This document shows, in pieces, positions 12,938-25,689 of a DNA stretch of 64,000 bases (within the stretch, counting starts at the first letter, position 1; every line of letters begins with the position of its first letter). The stretch comes from Anagrus nilaparvatae (Eukaryota > Arthropoda > Insecta > Hymenoptera > Mymaridae). Both the position numbers and the translations under genes were made by a program. Location: NCBI GenBank assembly GCA_022575985.1, contig JAKSXM010000247.1, positions 2,193,501 to 2,257,500 on the forward strand. Reading direction: 5' to 3'. The notes under the pieces were generated by a model that worked only from the letters and a program-made list of their open reading frames with translations, made no database searches and was not told the origin of the DNA.

Positions 12938-14240
12938 GCCTGAGATAGATTTTACTTTTATACTCAGATACAACCCTGAACGCCACTATGGCTTCCAAAA
13001 TTTTATCTTCTTCTATTGCACACCTAAATAATATCCTGTCTTTATTTATAAACAAAAATTAAGTAGATAGAAAAAGACACTGAAACCGGCATTTTTGAAG
13101 TGCTGTCGTGATGTGATTGGATAAAATCAGCAAAAAGCGGGTTACCGGGCAATATTGCCTGGCTATCGAATTTTTTAAATATTAATTGGAATAAGTATAT
13201 TTTTTAAAGTTTAAATCTCCTTTTTTTCACAACAAAAAGAAAGAATTTTAATCATAGCTGGGTTTTCCATCTATCGTTACACGGTGGTCCTGGACAGAAA
13301 CTTTATCGGGTCTAAAATGGTGAGAGAAATGAGATGTTTCTACCCCTATTGCCTTTAGCGGTGCAATAATTTGCTAGAATTATTTTTTTTTGGTGCAAAA
13401 CGTTTACTAGCCGTTAACTAATCATTGCTAGGCTAATTATTTGTTTGCTTTTGTAGCATAAATTTTTGTTTATCGAAAACTATTAAATAATTATTTTTTG
13501 CGGGCCTTAATTATGAAATAAAATTTTTTGAAGCAAAGTAGATCTGTAGATGTCTTCTCATTGAATCCTTTTGGGAAATTCACATTGTATACGTGTATTA
13601 TTATTACCAGATTATTACATGTATAAAATTTTCTCACTAGATCAGTAAAAACACTTTTTGGTCAAATTTAAACTAGAACCACAGATTTTTCATTCTGGAT
13701 GTTGTAATTTCGAACAAAAATTAATAAAAAATAAATAATATTTGTATTAATTAAAAAATAATTTATATCAATAAAATTTATTATATCGATCGTTATTATA
13801 TACATCTATTTCAAGTATGTTTTAAAAACCACTTTCACACGGAATCTGTCATATATTGTTTACAAAATTATTTGTGACCTTTTATATACCATAGAGTGTA
13901 TAGTAAACCCTGTTTTATACAAAAATTTTTCATCAGCTGTGTGCAGTAGCAGTAGAAAATTTTCTTTTTAAATGTTTCTTTACCGGTTTAGTATTTAGGT
14001 ATTTCATTTTTTCAAAAAATAAAGCCAAACTTAGTAACAAACTGTAAATAGTGTAATTTTGTTTTGATGACTAAATAGTAAGGTTATAAAGCTAACTCTT
14101 TTATAATCACTGTTCAAATTATAAAAATTGGACTACAAATATAATTACCAAAGTATACAAGTGCATCTCTTTAAGTTTTTCAAATTTAATTATCAAATCT
14201 TTATTTAAATCTTATTCTTTTTTTCAGGAGTTAATTGAAT
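12938..14240. other. Shared upstream region between the isomerase and SPTSSA-like genes
   Basis: The two start codons are about 1.4 kb apart and point away from each other. The stretch 13080-13330 is less AT-rich than its surroundings and holds an ATTGG box (CCAAT on the isomerase strand) near 13117; it is the best candidate for promoters. An acceptor at about 14226-14227 (TTTTTCAG) suggests that the SPTSSA-like mRNA has a non-coding first exon somewhere to the left, possibly ending at a GTGAGA donor near 13320. Confidence 0.4.
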
Positions 14241-14541
14241 ATGCAGTCAATGAAAAATATAATATCGTTTTTCAGTTATTGGTACTTCCGATACAAACTT
14301 GTGACTGAGCTTTATATGGTTGAACGCTGGGAAAGAAATTTTATACGTATCCTTTAAAATAATTTTAGAATTTGTTTTCAATTGAATTAAAGCTAACAAA
14401 ATCTATTTTTATTATAATTATTCAGGTTACAGTTCCTTATCAATGTTTTCAGATTTATTTCTTTGTTTTATATTCTTATGTTTATTTTGCTTCAACTACA
14501 TGATATTATTACCAATGATTTCATCAATTTTTATAAAATAA
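14241..14541 (+). CDS. SPTSSA: Small subunit of serine palmitoyltransferase (ssSPT, SPTSSA-like)
   Basis: This tiny ER-membrane subunit binds and activates the serine palmitoyltransferase heterodimer, which condenses serine with acyl-CoA in the first step of sphingolipid synthesis. Two coding exons, 14241-14346 and 14426-14541, join through a split Arg codon (C|GT) to give 73 residues, the family size. The N-terminal part has the family signature: an aromatic SYWYFRY stretch followed by TELYMVERWER, matching the vertebrate TALYMLEPWER region. Exon 2 supplies a strongly hydrophobic helix (FLCFIFLCLFCF) that fits the second half of the membrane segment. Intron 14347-14425 is short and GT/AG. 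The first ATG after the acceptor at 14227 is taken as start. It is too short for usual gene finders and could easily be missed. It converges on the SOCS gene. Confidence 0.87.
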
Positions 14542-16869
14542 GAGAAGTTAAAGTTTTTAATAAGCATATTAAACAAACTTGTTAGATTTTTTTATACCTA
14601 ATCTATCTTAATGTAAAGTAGATATTTATTAATTTTGTTTGTTTAAATTTAAAAAAGATAAAATTAAAAAAAAACTTCATGACCAAATATAAAAAAAAAA
14701 TTAGGAATATCAACTTTTTCTCTACTGATATAATCAGAAAAGTAAGCAGCAATGTTAAAGGAGTAGTTGAAGATTTTTGATGATTAATTTATACCTCATG
14801 ACAACACTGCTTAAGCACTCCTACTTGTATTATTTAAGCCTCAATTTTTTTGTTAATATTAAGCCATCAGAGAAAGGGCTTTACTTAATTACAAATTTTA
14901 TTAGGATTTTGGCCTTATTTACATGAGGGTGAAAATAATTCTAGTTTGGGTTAAGTTTAAGTTGAGTGTTTTACATATTGGAGCCATTTATGCCACTTAG
15001 TATTAAATTTTATTACTTTTTTTATCAAATGATTTTAAAATAAGTTCTAAGCTACTAAGCTATTACGTTTATTATATTTATATTTTTTTGAATACATATA
15101 CTATAACAAAAATGATGAAATAAATAATATAATAGTTTTAAATAATTTTTTGCTTACATTGTGTTTTTTATTCAAAATAATAAATTCACTTGATTGATTT
15201 TCAATAATCCTTTGACCAAATGGAACTATTTTTTCCAAGCATTGAATACATTTTTATAAATTTTTTGAATTCCCGATAGCCACAAGAGAAACGTTTTGGT
15301 CAATAGACTATTTACTTATTTAGCATCAAATTATTTAAAACTTTTACAAGATAGTTTCTTTTGACATAAAATTAATTTATTTTTGCTAAAATGTATGTAA
15401 TAAGGAACTCATTTAACTCTGTGTAATTGACTAAGGAAAATAGGTAAACTATGTAAATATAAAAATAATCAATTTTTTTAAATCTATTTTATAATTTATT
15501 ATAAATATTATTAGATACATAAAGTATGTTTAATTAAATGTATAATATAATACAAATTCGAAAAATCAAATATAATTGCACTGTTTTTTTTTTACATCAA
15601 ATTTATTCATGGCAATACTTTTTTTAATTTAAGAGTTCTTTTTTCCCAACAATTTATAATTTCTATAATATCTAATTTTCTAAAAACTTATTTTTTAATA
15701 ATACCTAAATTATTTCTTTTGGTATTTTTATTTTATGTTCTTTGTTAAATATTTATAGTCACTTTAAAATATGTTTTAAAGAATAATTTTTTTTTACCAA
15801 GAAAATAATTGTATTAATTACTTACTTTTACTTAAAACTGTTAAAGCATTTTTATTTTCTCTTTTAAATATATATTTTACAGAAACAGAAATTTATTTTA
15901 TTTAACTTTTTCAAACCTGATAAAAGTATTTTCAATAACTGAAATTTCATATTTTACATTTCTCACATTTCAACAGTTCTTCAATTTATAATTTTAAAAC
16001 ATTTTTAGTTTACGCAAAAAATTGATATAAAAATTAATTTTAAAAAAATAATTTTTTAAAAATTAACGACTGCAGAATTTGAATAAATGTAAATATCAGA
16101 TGCATTATATTAAATAGCTAAACGATACATGCTTATGAGAATGCTAGTTTCTTATTAGTAAAAGCTTTTTTCTTTAAATTGTATTTTATGTTATAAAACT
16201 GAGGAGTGTACATTATATAATCTTATTGATTCTACAAATAAACTAAGCAAAAATCTACGCAATTTAGTGATAATAAAAGGAGGCACAATAGGGTTTTATA
16301 ATTACAAATAATACTAAATAATTAATCAAACTTATAAAAAATATTAACTTAAATAAAAAGTTCAATACTTTATACAATAAATCTTTACCACATTAAATTT
16401 ATAGGGTTCATCGCATGACTAGCGAAGATTAATTTACAAAATAAAGATTATGAAAATAACATTTCAGAAAATGTTAACAATAGATTAAGACATATTTTAA
16501 TAAACAAAAGACATATATTTTAATTTACGTGTTATTAAAAATAAAAAACAAAAACTTTATCATATCACAAATTTTATAAGAAAATCAAAAATGAAAATAA
16601 TTTTTAAATTAATAAATGTTTCATATTTCCTTATTTTCTACACATAACTATGCACACTACTAATTTATTAATCTTAAAATTATATATTTAATGCTTGCTA
16701 TTTACAATCCCAATTAGGCTACCCTGATTAAAGTTATATCGACCCATAATATTGCCTTTTAGGAGATGAACAACAGTGGTGAAATTATTTAATTCAATTA
16801 TTAACAATTACAAACCTTATTCAGTAAAAAATTGCATGTGAAACCTTAATAATATATTAATAACAAGGG
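14542..16869. other. AT-rich region between convergent SPTSSA-like and SOCS genes
   Basis: No coding sequence or clear element is seen in these 2.3 kb. It is extremely AT-rich, with long A and T runs and scattered AATAAA/TTTATT words. It most likely holds the two 3' UTRs; their ends cannot be fixed from sequence alone. Confidence 0.5.
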
Positions 16870-19835
16870 TTAATATGCTGTTTTATCATCTAAATTTACA
16901 TCGCTTTCAGTATCTAACCTTCTAATTCTTACTCTTTGTTTATAATGATATTCTTTAAGGTAAGTCTTTAAAGTCTTTGGCAGTTGCAATTTATTTATAC
17001 CATCGTATGTTGTTCTTGTAGCAATCACTGCTCTGCATAAATGTTGAAGTGGAAATGCAAAATTTCTATGTAATGGAATTGTTAACATTGGTTCAAAAAA
17101 CATGCAACAGGAAGGGTCCTTATAATGTTCAATTAAGCCACAAACCTAGAAAAAAATTTACTCGTGTATCACATTTGAATCCATAAAAATTTTGTTATAT
17201 GTTTAGTTAAGTTCAATAAGAATCATAATTATACAATTATTCAAGTTTTTTAAGTAACTAAAACGAAGATCGAGTTAATACACGTAGTTACAAGTTGTTT
17301 TAGTAAAAAAAAAAAGGAATAAAAAAAATTTGTATATACAAATTGCAGAGCCTTGCAATAATAATTCAGTAGTAATTTTTAAAAATTGCTTGATAGTAAG
17401 CCCTTGTTATAACGTAAAATTGAGACAAAGGGTAACATTGAATTAAATTTTTTAAACTCATTATAAAGAATAATTTAAGCCCATGTTAAGATATATTTAA
17501 AATTTTATGATTAAAAAAAAATAATAATTACCGTTTTTGAAGCATAAACGCCAGGATCATGTGAATCAAAACTAAATTTATGATTCCACTGCTCCACTCT
17601 TGCATGTAAGGAACGTCCATATTTACGAAAGCTTACAGAGAATAAAAATTCTTCTTGAGCGGAATCTCTCAATAAAAATGTTCCTTCTTGTTTTCCTTCC
17701 AAAAGACGTTCAGCTTCATATCTATCCATTTTACCCCAGTAGAAAGAACATGCAGTAATTGAACGCAAATCGGGTACTAGGCAATGTACATAATCAACCT
17801 ATGCAGAAGCAAAACATCAGTTGTTTTCATAAATAAATTAAAATGCTTGAAATGAGAAAAATATTACAAAAAAATATACCTGTGTATGAATCGGTCTTTC
17901 AATGTTTGGAATAAGCGTCGAATCAATTTGTGATAAAGCTGATAAAGCTGCAGCTTGTATTCCAGCATGAGACTGAAATAAGGCTGCCAAACTATCAACA
18001 GTAATACCATTTGGGTGTACTTGAAGATCTGGTGGGCAGTTGGGTCTATAACCTGGAGGAGGTTCAACTCCCTCTTCCATTTCTCGAGCTCTTTGAATCC
18101 TAGCTTTTGCATCACAGTCCTAATAAATAATAAATAATTATTTACATACAAAAAAAAAATATACATATTTTTATTTCAAATTTATTCTGTTGGTTTTCTT
18201 TAAAATAATTTTTATGAAAAAATTTGATTTTTATTTGCTATTTGTAATTAAAGGGCCAAAGGTCTCGTATTGACTAATGGTTGGGGTTATTTTAAAGCTA
18301 AAAGTTTGCACAATTGCTTGATTCTAAATATTTCCTAAATCATTCTGAAAATCTTTTTGTTTGCTGACCAATTGAATTAAGTCATTATGTCACTAACTAT
18401 TTGTTGATTGTTAAGCCAAATTTCGTGAAACAGAGTTCTAAACTAATTGCCAATTTGCCTTTAATAACCATTTGTTTTTGTTTTTACTTTTAACCTGAAA
18501 TTCAAAATAACCTGAAATTCAAAAAATTTTTCAAAATAAATATAAACATTTAGTTGTCAACCTAATTTCGTGTTACAGAATTTTCAAATTTAGGCACTGT
18601 ATGTCCCAAACATCATAGTGAAGCAAGGTAAAGATTTAGAGCTTTGACGTACTATCCAGGTGATCAGAAAACAAAAATGATTTTCAGCTGCTTGAAATCT
18701 TTTTTACAAACTATTTTCTCTGTTTGTATGATTGTATTAACAATAAATTTTTTTTGTTTTTGCAACTAAAAATAAATATTGATAAACAAAACAATAGTTT
18801 AACTAAAAATGTAATTTAATTTAAATATAAATGTATTTTCCATTTAAAATTTTATATTGTAATCAAGCCTTTGTACCAATTTTTAGCTTATTAGCTCATC
18901 CATTATCGCCTAACATGACTGGTTTCTTAAAATGAATGGCACAAAAATGTCATTATGATTCCCTATATTTAACACGTGACCTTTGGGCTCTTAATTTGGT
19001 TTTTAAAATAAAAATTACCTCCATTGAGAATTCTTCTGAACTCAATTTAAGATCTATTGTTGGTAACAATTGTAAGTTTTGGGATGAACTGTTTTTTAAT
19101 AAATTAGCATTCACAGAATTTTCTTCAGTTTTGCGATACCCTGTACAAATACACTCAGCACTGCTACCGCTTTGACCTGGTATGTCAGTGATTTTAGAGT
19201 TTTTGTTTTTGGCACAATTAAATTTTAACACCCAATTCTTGCGCTTTTTCTTTGAAGATAATATATGACTACAAGATGGATTGTGATCTTTAATATGTTG
19301 TTTAGCTAAAATTAAAAAACAACTTAGGTAAAGGAATAAAATTGAAAATTGTAAATAAAAAATCTTTACCTTTTTTTTTCCCAAATGAAAGAGTTTTGTG
19401 AGACCGCTTTGAAGAATTAAAAAAGTTATCTTCAAAGCTATTGGTATTATTAATACAGCCAATAGCTTCTAAATTTTTAGAAACAGTTTTTTTAGGAATG
19501 AAATTTCCATTGTTACAGCATTCTTTAGATTCGTTGCTTTCTAAAAGATGATTATATGCAGATTCAAATTTAGAATTATGATTGTCCAAATCAAAATTAG
19601 CATTTTGATTAGATGTTGAATCTCTTTTTGAAATTGAATCAATATTATAAACAGGAGTCGTTAACTTTATTGAAAGTTGATTGCCATTATCCTCTTTATT
19701 TTTTAAATCATTTGACTGATTTTGATCCAATTTTTCAGTCGATATAATTTGGATCGAATTATTACATTCACTTATAAATTCCTGTTCATTATCCATTTTT
19801 AAACTTTCCTTGAGACTAGCAAATTGCTGTCCCAT
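16870..19835 (-). CDS. Socs36E: Suppressor of cytokine signalling, SOCS5/Socs36E type
   Basis: SOCS proteins bind phosphotyrosines of activated receptors or kinases through an SH2 domain and recruit an elongin B/C-cullin 5 ubiquitin ligase through the SOCS box, damping JAK/STAT and EGFR signalling. Five exons join in phase: 19370-19835, 19019-19305, 17880-18119, 17532-17798 and 16870-17145, total 511 residues. Residues 1-250 are a Ser/Asn/Lys-rich, probably disordered tail. [12 protein letters not shown] at the start of exon 3 matches the SOCS4/5 linker. HCLVPDL leads into the SH2 domain from about 350 ([15 protein letters not shown]), with the phosphotyrosine Arg in FLLRDS at about 375. The SOCS box starts near 450 with the BC box LQHLCRAVI and ends [10 protein letters not shown]. 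This makes it the long-tailed SOCS4/5 class, whose fly member is Socs36E. MGQQFASL at 19835 is preferred over an in-frame ATG six codons upstream; that choice is uncertain. Confidence 0.95.
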
Positions 19836-21012
19836 AATGCTCCTTATTATCAAACATTTTAGTTTTTAATATTTTTCTTTACAGCAATACTTGGCAAATT
19901 AGGTTTTAAAACTGTATGCATTGCGATTTATGAATATTCAAGTATATCTTCAAGTATATATATAAATAAAACATACTTCAAGTAACTATAACAATTACAA
20001 CAGAAAACTACTGATTAAACTTCTTTTAAGATGATAATAAGTACTATTTTTCATTATGCATGTGACTAAGTATAGTCAAAAGCGCAATTTACACTTTTTT
20101 ATAAGTAAAATCGTAAAATATGTTTTATTACTCTTTAAATTTGTCAATAATAATTCATTTACACTATTTTATTACACATATTAGAAAAAAAATTAAATTT
20201 TTTTCAAAACTAAAAATTTTAACATAAGAACTATAGAGTTATTTTTTTAATCGTCACATCGGCCATTTCTGTTTAGACATGACTGTAAACAATATTTATT
20301 ATTGTGGTTTATCTTTCAATTTTGCCATCGTGATAAGTATGTTGTATTCAACAAATTATTTTGAAACTACGTAAGTATTTGTGGGTTAATTATTTTTTAA
20401 ATAATTAATAAAAATAAATTAACAGAATAATACGATAAGTTCTATATTAATTCAATAAAATATTTTAGAAACTAAAAGTCACGACGAAAGTCTTTTATAA
20501 CCACGACGCACTCTCAGCTCTTATATACATTGTATATATATATATATACATTTAAATGTGTGTGGTATACTCGCACACATATGTCAATACAAAATACATT
20601 CATATGGCGTATCCTGTGTATTTTTCGATATTATAAGAATAAGGGGAAATTACAGTAGTTCCTCGACTTATTATACGAACCCTCGACCTATACGTACGGA
20701 CTTAGGTACGAACTTTTTTTTAGTAGAACCTGTAGAACATGAAAAATTTTAAATTTTATAAATATATGGAAGCTTCCAAAAAACACAATTACAAAAAAGA
20801 TAAGAAAAATCAAATATATTCTACATGCTTGAAAAGTTACTTCGTCAAAATAAATTGAATTTTTTTGTCTGCGGAATTTCTTTGCGCTGGGCAAAAATAG
20901 AATATTTTTATGTGTTCAAACAATCTACGAGCATGGAACGTGTTCAATAACAGATTAAACGTATATACCTCTTAATTAAGATAAGCATAAATTAAAATTA
21001 CTGTAAGATAAG
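19836..21012. other. Upstream region of the SOCS gene, with a mariner/Tigger-like end
   Basis: About 19840-20300 is the likely SOCS promoter and 5' UTR, with no clear motif. Around 20520-20555 there is a (TA)n run. At 20652 the words CAGTAGTTCCTCGACTTA followed by ACGAACCCTCGACCTA closely resemble a terminal repeat of pogo/Tigger-type mariner transposons; no matching second end was found nearby. At 20925 a copy of the GAGCATGGAACGTGTT repeat motif appears. Confidence 0.4.
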
Positions 21013-21932
21013 TTACTCCAGTCAAAATACGGGTTTGGTTGTATTTTCACTGGCAAACACGAGATTTGTTCTACTATTGGGGTCATTTTGTAAAGAAATG
21101 GGAGCTTCACCCTTAAATTTGCAAAAACTACCCCTAAAAGGGGTGTTTTTCCTATTTTTGTACTTTTTAGCATCCAGGATATGCCCATATGGTTTTTTTG
21201 CTAGCTAATTAAGAATTATGACTTCTTTTTCAAAAATAATTAAAATTTTACCCTTAAATTGGCTGAAACTACACCCGAAAAGGGGATGTTCTTGATATTT
21301 TCGTACTTTCAGCATCCAGAATATGCCCATATAGGTTTTTTGGGTCGCTTATCAAGAATTTCGAATTCTTTTTCATAAATAATCAATATTTCACCACAAA
21401 AAAGGAGTCAAAATTCTTAAAATACCGACCCCAAAATCCTGGACGCTCAATGTGCGAAAATAACAAAAACACCCCTTTTAGGGGTAGTTATTTTAGTTAT
21501 TTTAAAGGTAAAATATTTATTATGACAGTTTTACCTTTTTTAGCTAATTTTGTGTTACATAATTAATGAGAAGTACCAGTTTGACCCCCCCAAAAAAATT
21601 TTAAAAACCATTTTTAGCAAATTTTTTGTAATTTGAATCAAATGACCCCCCTCCTAAAAAATTTTCTAAATCCGATGAAATATTGATTATTTGTAAAAAA
21701 GAAGACGAAATTCTTGATCAGCGACCCAAAAAACCCGTATGGTACAAATCTGAGCGCTCAAAGTAACCCCTTTTTGGGGGTAGTTTTTGCAAATTTAAGG
21801 GCGAAGCCCCCATTTCTTTACGAAATGACCCCGATTTTCGTGTTCAACGACCCAAAAAACCTATAGTAGAGCAAATTTCGTGTTTGCCAGTGAAAATACA
21901 ACCCCCTCCCTCTCGTATTTTGACTGGAGTAA
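21013..21932. mobile_element. Foldback element with TTACTCCAGTCAAAATACG ends
   Basis: The left end TTACTCCAGTCAAAATACG and the right end CGTATTTTGACTGGAGTAA are exact reverse complements. The similarity continues inward for well over 100 bases on each side: TTTTCACTGGCAAACACGA mirrors TCGTGTTTGCCAGTGAAAA, and the 'cccctaaaaggggtg' block near 21130 mirrors 'cccctttttgggggtag' near 21765. There is no coding capacity. No convincing target-site duplication is seen. Blocks of the same kind continue loosely at 23200-23600. Confidence 0.8.
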
Positions 21933-22059
21933 GTCAAACATAAAGTATACAAACATAAAGTATATACTATGTTTAGAAATTTTTATTTCTTTTATTGATC
22001 GATATTTATATATATTTTGCTTTATGATTCTGGAGGTTTTAAGGTTTACGTGATGAGCT

Positions 22060-23660
22060 AGAATTTTATAATTTTATAATTCAAATTGGTGGACCCGAAA
22101 GTGGCCAATTTTTCTCGAAAAAAAAAGACAACTTTTAGTACCAAAAAAATATCTACAGACTATACCAGGGTATATATTAGTGTGTGTTAGCTGACAATGG
22201 GAGGGTTAAAATAATTAGGAATATTTTATATTGAAAACTTCTTTCTTATTTATTTCGAAATTCTGCCTGGTGCTGATACTGCTAAACAGCAGTTTTGATT
22301 GGCACCCGCATTGTTGATTTGTATATCAATGTAAATAAATTGCATGAACAATATTTTTCTAGGTCCAGATTTATATTATAAGTCCCTTAACACGGATTAT
22401 ACCAAGTCCGTAAATATTCTAAGTCCCATTTAACCCTCCTTTCAAATATTAGCAAATTGTGAAAAATGAATGATTGGAATCCGACCTCAGATAAAGACAT
22501 GAGCTTTTTTTCTACTATTAAAAATTCGGCGTTTTTTTCAAAAATTGATCAATATTGAGTCCCCCAATTTTAATTCTATAATTTTATAAAATACACTATA
22601 GCGTATTTAATAAATTTTTGTATTATTTGAGAATAAAATTTTGACTCAACCTGAAAAGCCGCTGAAACAGTTTTCGGCTATAATTATTTCCATTTTAAAG
22701 AAGCCTTTTTAAAAAAAAAATTTAGTTGTGGGATTTAGACTCAGCATAATAATATTATAATATTTATTATAATAATTCTAATATTTTCAATTCTAAAATT
22801 TGGGTTTGAAATTATGGCTCAGCACACCAGAAAACCCCCCGAAACAGCCTTCAACCATTATTTTTTCTATTTTAAAAAATTTGGAATTTTTTCAAAAAAA
22901 ATTGACCAATTTAGGGTCTGCAAATTTGAACTATAAAATTTTAGTTTAAAATTCTAGCTTAGCACACCTAAATACCCCCCGAAACAGTCTTCTGCTACTT
23001 TTTTTCTCTACTTTTAAAAATTCGGAATTTTTTCGGTATAATTGTAAAATTTCGCTTCTGCCGTTTAAGATGATTCTCCTCCACCTTCCCTTTAAAAATG
23101 TTTTCAAAATTTTTTAAAAAAATTAAAAAAAAAAAATTTAACTTATTTTTTTTGCACTAAATAAGTTCTGACTTGATACTAATTTAGCGCTATCTTATGT
23201 ACCAGGGAAATTTGCAAAAACTACCTAAAAAAGGGGCATTTTTGATTTATACGCATATAGAAAGTCAAGATTTGGCCCATATAGAATTCATAAGTCACTG
23301 AAATAGAATTTTGGGTATTTTTGAATGAAAAATTAATATTTCACCCTTAAATTAGCAAAAATTATACCTAAAAGGGGTGCATTCGCTACTTTCACATTTT
23401 AAGGGTCAAGAATTGGTCTATATGCTATTTTTGCACTTCTAAATTTGGACCAAATGGATTTCTTGGGTCGCTGATCAATAATTTAGAGGACATTTTTATG
23501 AAATATTAATATTTCATCCGTAAATTATTAGCAAAAACAATCCCTAAAAGAGGCGTCTTTGCTATTTTCGCAGTTTAAGTGTCTGAAACCCGTATGGGTT
23601 TTTTGATTTGTAGATCAAGAATTTTGAGGATTTTGTTTCAGATAAATTTATTAATTAAAC
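22060..23660. repeat. Degenerate internal repeats related to the neighbouring foldback element
   Basis: Several imperfect direct copies alternate: a 'cccccgaaacagtcttc...tttttctattttaaaaattcgg' block at about 22660, 22840 and 22980, and a 'ttcacccttaaattagcaaaaa...ctaaaaggggt' block at about 23215, 23340 and 23515, the latter also present at 21110 and 21250. No gene is visible. These look like remains of several insertions of one family. Confidence 0.5.
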
Positions 23661-24289
23661 GGTTAAATATTAATAATTCATAATAAAAGTCCCTGAAATT
23701 ATTGATCAATTGGTTATGTCAACCAATATAATATATATTACGTATCGTAGATTATCTCAATCAGTCATTACCTTCCAAAGTCTGCCATTTACTGGTCATA
23801 ACTGTCGTTGTCCTTCCGTGCGTGTCAGTTATCAGAATCTGAAAAACTAGTTTTTACAGAAACAGACCCATAAATAAATTTTGCTGAAATATTCAATACC
23901 CAATTTGTAAAATCAGAATACAGAAAAGTATATAGAATAGGATATAGGATAAATTGCGATATTTATTTTATAAAACCTCATGCTTTATGTAAATTTTTCT
24001 TTTACTGCAAATAATAATTTCTGATATTATACACAGTCTGCTCTTGAATTTCTAGAATTTTGACGTACCCATTTTTCAATCCTTCTTGTTTTTATTTTTC
24101 TGCAACAAAAACTCTTATACTTGATTTTTGGGGTCCTGAAAACTACCAAGAATTGAAAATGACCAGTGAATGGTACACCTTGCGAGACTACATCGTGGTT
24201 CACGTACTTTTGAATAAAATAAAATAAAAGACGGCCGTTCTGTCCTCTTCACCCAGTCATGCGAACGCCACTTCGCCTCTAACCTTCCC

Positions 24290-24790
24290 TCTTGTTGTCA
24301 GCAAGAGGCCCATCATATTTCCACCATATCCATATATTCAGACATCAGGCGTGTTGCGGATACCGTAAGGGACGAAAGGAAAAAGGGGCACGCAAATTGC
24401 ATGGACGTGCTACTGGTAACGTTACACGTTAAAAACGCGTTCGATTCAGCCAGGTGGGACGACATGCTTCGATCCTTCGAGTGAAACTCGATCAAACTCT
24501 AGATGGGCGATCCCAAAAACTGAGATCATACTGCTGATCCGTCGAAGGGTTTCCAACATATTTGACATAAATTTTCACGATGGTGGGAATCCTCGCTCGA
24601 TTCAAACCATAACATCGGTGAAGTACCTGGGAGCTCTGCTGAACAACAAACTGAGTTTCTGAGTACAATTTCAAAGGACGAGTGAAAAGGACGCGTCGAT
24701 CTCAGATCAAGGAAACGCAGACTCCCAGCAGAATCATGAGGAATACCGTCTTGTTATACGGTTTGGAGGTCTGGGCGGATGCCGCCGAAA
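24290..24790 (+). pseudogene. Reverse transcriptase fragment of an R1-like non-LTR retrotransposon
   Basis: The plus strand encodes, in broken frames, pieces of a non-LTR reverse transcriptase: DVLLVTLHVKNAFDSARWDD followed by MLRSF, then, after stops and a frame change, SVKYLGALLNNKLSF. The first piece contains the palm motif around the first catalytic Asp region, with His in place of the usual Asp (TLHVKNAF instead of TLDVKNAF), so it is inactive. The order and spacing suit R1-clade elements. Base composition is more GC-rich than the host DNA, and the 5' and 3' ends are missing. Confidence 0.75.
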
Positions 24791-24860
24791 TAAAAAAAAA
24801 TAGACATTGTTAATTTCAGTAGAAGGTTTCTGTATTATTTGTTCTTTGTTGTACGTAATA

Positions 24861-25455
24861 GGTGGCCCTAAAAAGGGTCTGTGGTTTTTTTGTGCGTTTG
24901 ATCTGTGGCCTCAGCCACACGTTCCAAAATCAATAAATCACAGACATACAACAAATTCAATCACCAAGGTCACAAATACACACAAACATACAAAGAGAAA
25001 TCAAAACTTACAATCATGTGAGCACCTTGTGCTCAGGTGACTTCTCCTGGCTAGGAATATCAATGTCCACCTCTTCAAGCCTACGAGCTCGGAAAATTGC
25101 ACAAAGCGATTCAATCAGTCACAGCTTACGAGCTGCTTCAATGAGGATTTAACGTCCGAAAGCCATGGACTCCTACAAGTGCACCAAGCACATCAGCAAC
25201 AATCAAACCAGCAAAGAATCTCATCCACAGCATAGCGAAGGTGTCAAGGTAGTCGCGTGCGTGAAGGCTGAAGTCAGGACAGCAAAAGCTGCTTGGCTAG
25301 ATTCGTGGTTATATTTATAGGCCTTTGCTGACTTTGAGCTTGTTCACTGATTGGAGCGCGCGCGAAAAATTCGTTACGAAGTTTACTAATGAAAAATTAT
25401 AAGACGTGACAAGGGAGGACTTTACCAATAGGCTCTTTTTAGGGCCACGTTCCTT
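24861..25455 (-). pseudogene. Decayed histone-like locus (candidate H4 pseudogene)
   Basis: Read on the minus strand, a CCAAT box (about 25352-25356), a TATAAATATA box (about 25309-25318), a roughly 400-base body and a GACCCTTTTTAGGGCC stem-loop at about 24861-24878 follow in the order and spacing of a replication-dependent histone gene. A second stem-loop, GGCTCTTTTTAGGGCC, lies on the plus strand at about 25430-25447; this fits the histone consensus exactly in stem and loop size. The body is full of stops. Nucleotide words such as GTCACCT, GAGCAC and CTCGTAGGCTTGAAGAGGTG can be lined up with the second half of histone H4 if gaps are allowed. The stem-loops and promoter are what I see; the H4 identity is a guess. 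Confidence 0.4.
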
Positions 25456-25600
25456 ATACGAAAAATTACAAGTACTCGATGAGGTAAATGAGCAAAGGCG
25501 ATAGCAAAGAAATACTACAGCCGTAAGAGCAATGGGAGCAAAGACCCATGCTAAGCACCGCGAAACTAAGTTCACGTAGCAAAGCTATGTGAAAGGCTAC

Positions 25601-25656
25601 GAACGCCCGAGCTCGCCAAAGTGGCAAAGCTAGGCCAAGAACGCCCGAGCTCGCCA
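25601..25656. repeat. Two-copy tandem repeat, period about 38 bases
   Basis: The word GAACGCCCGAGCTCGCCA occurs at 25601 and again at 25639, each preceded by a 'caaagct...ggc' block. The sequence is GC-rich relative to the region and lies directly right of the histone-like locus. Confidence 0.7.
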
Positions 25657-25689
25657 GAGTCCAGGAACAACTCATATAATTTTACCCTT

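Noticed and set aside
18936..19175. Plus-strand frame of 79 codons
   Set aside because: It is antisense to SOCS exon 2, which splices cleanly into its neighbours.
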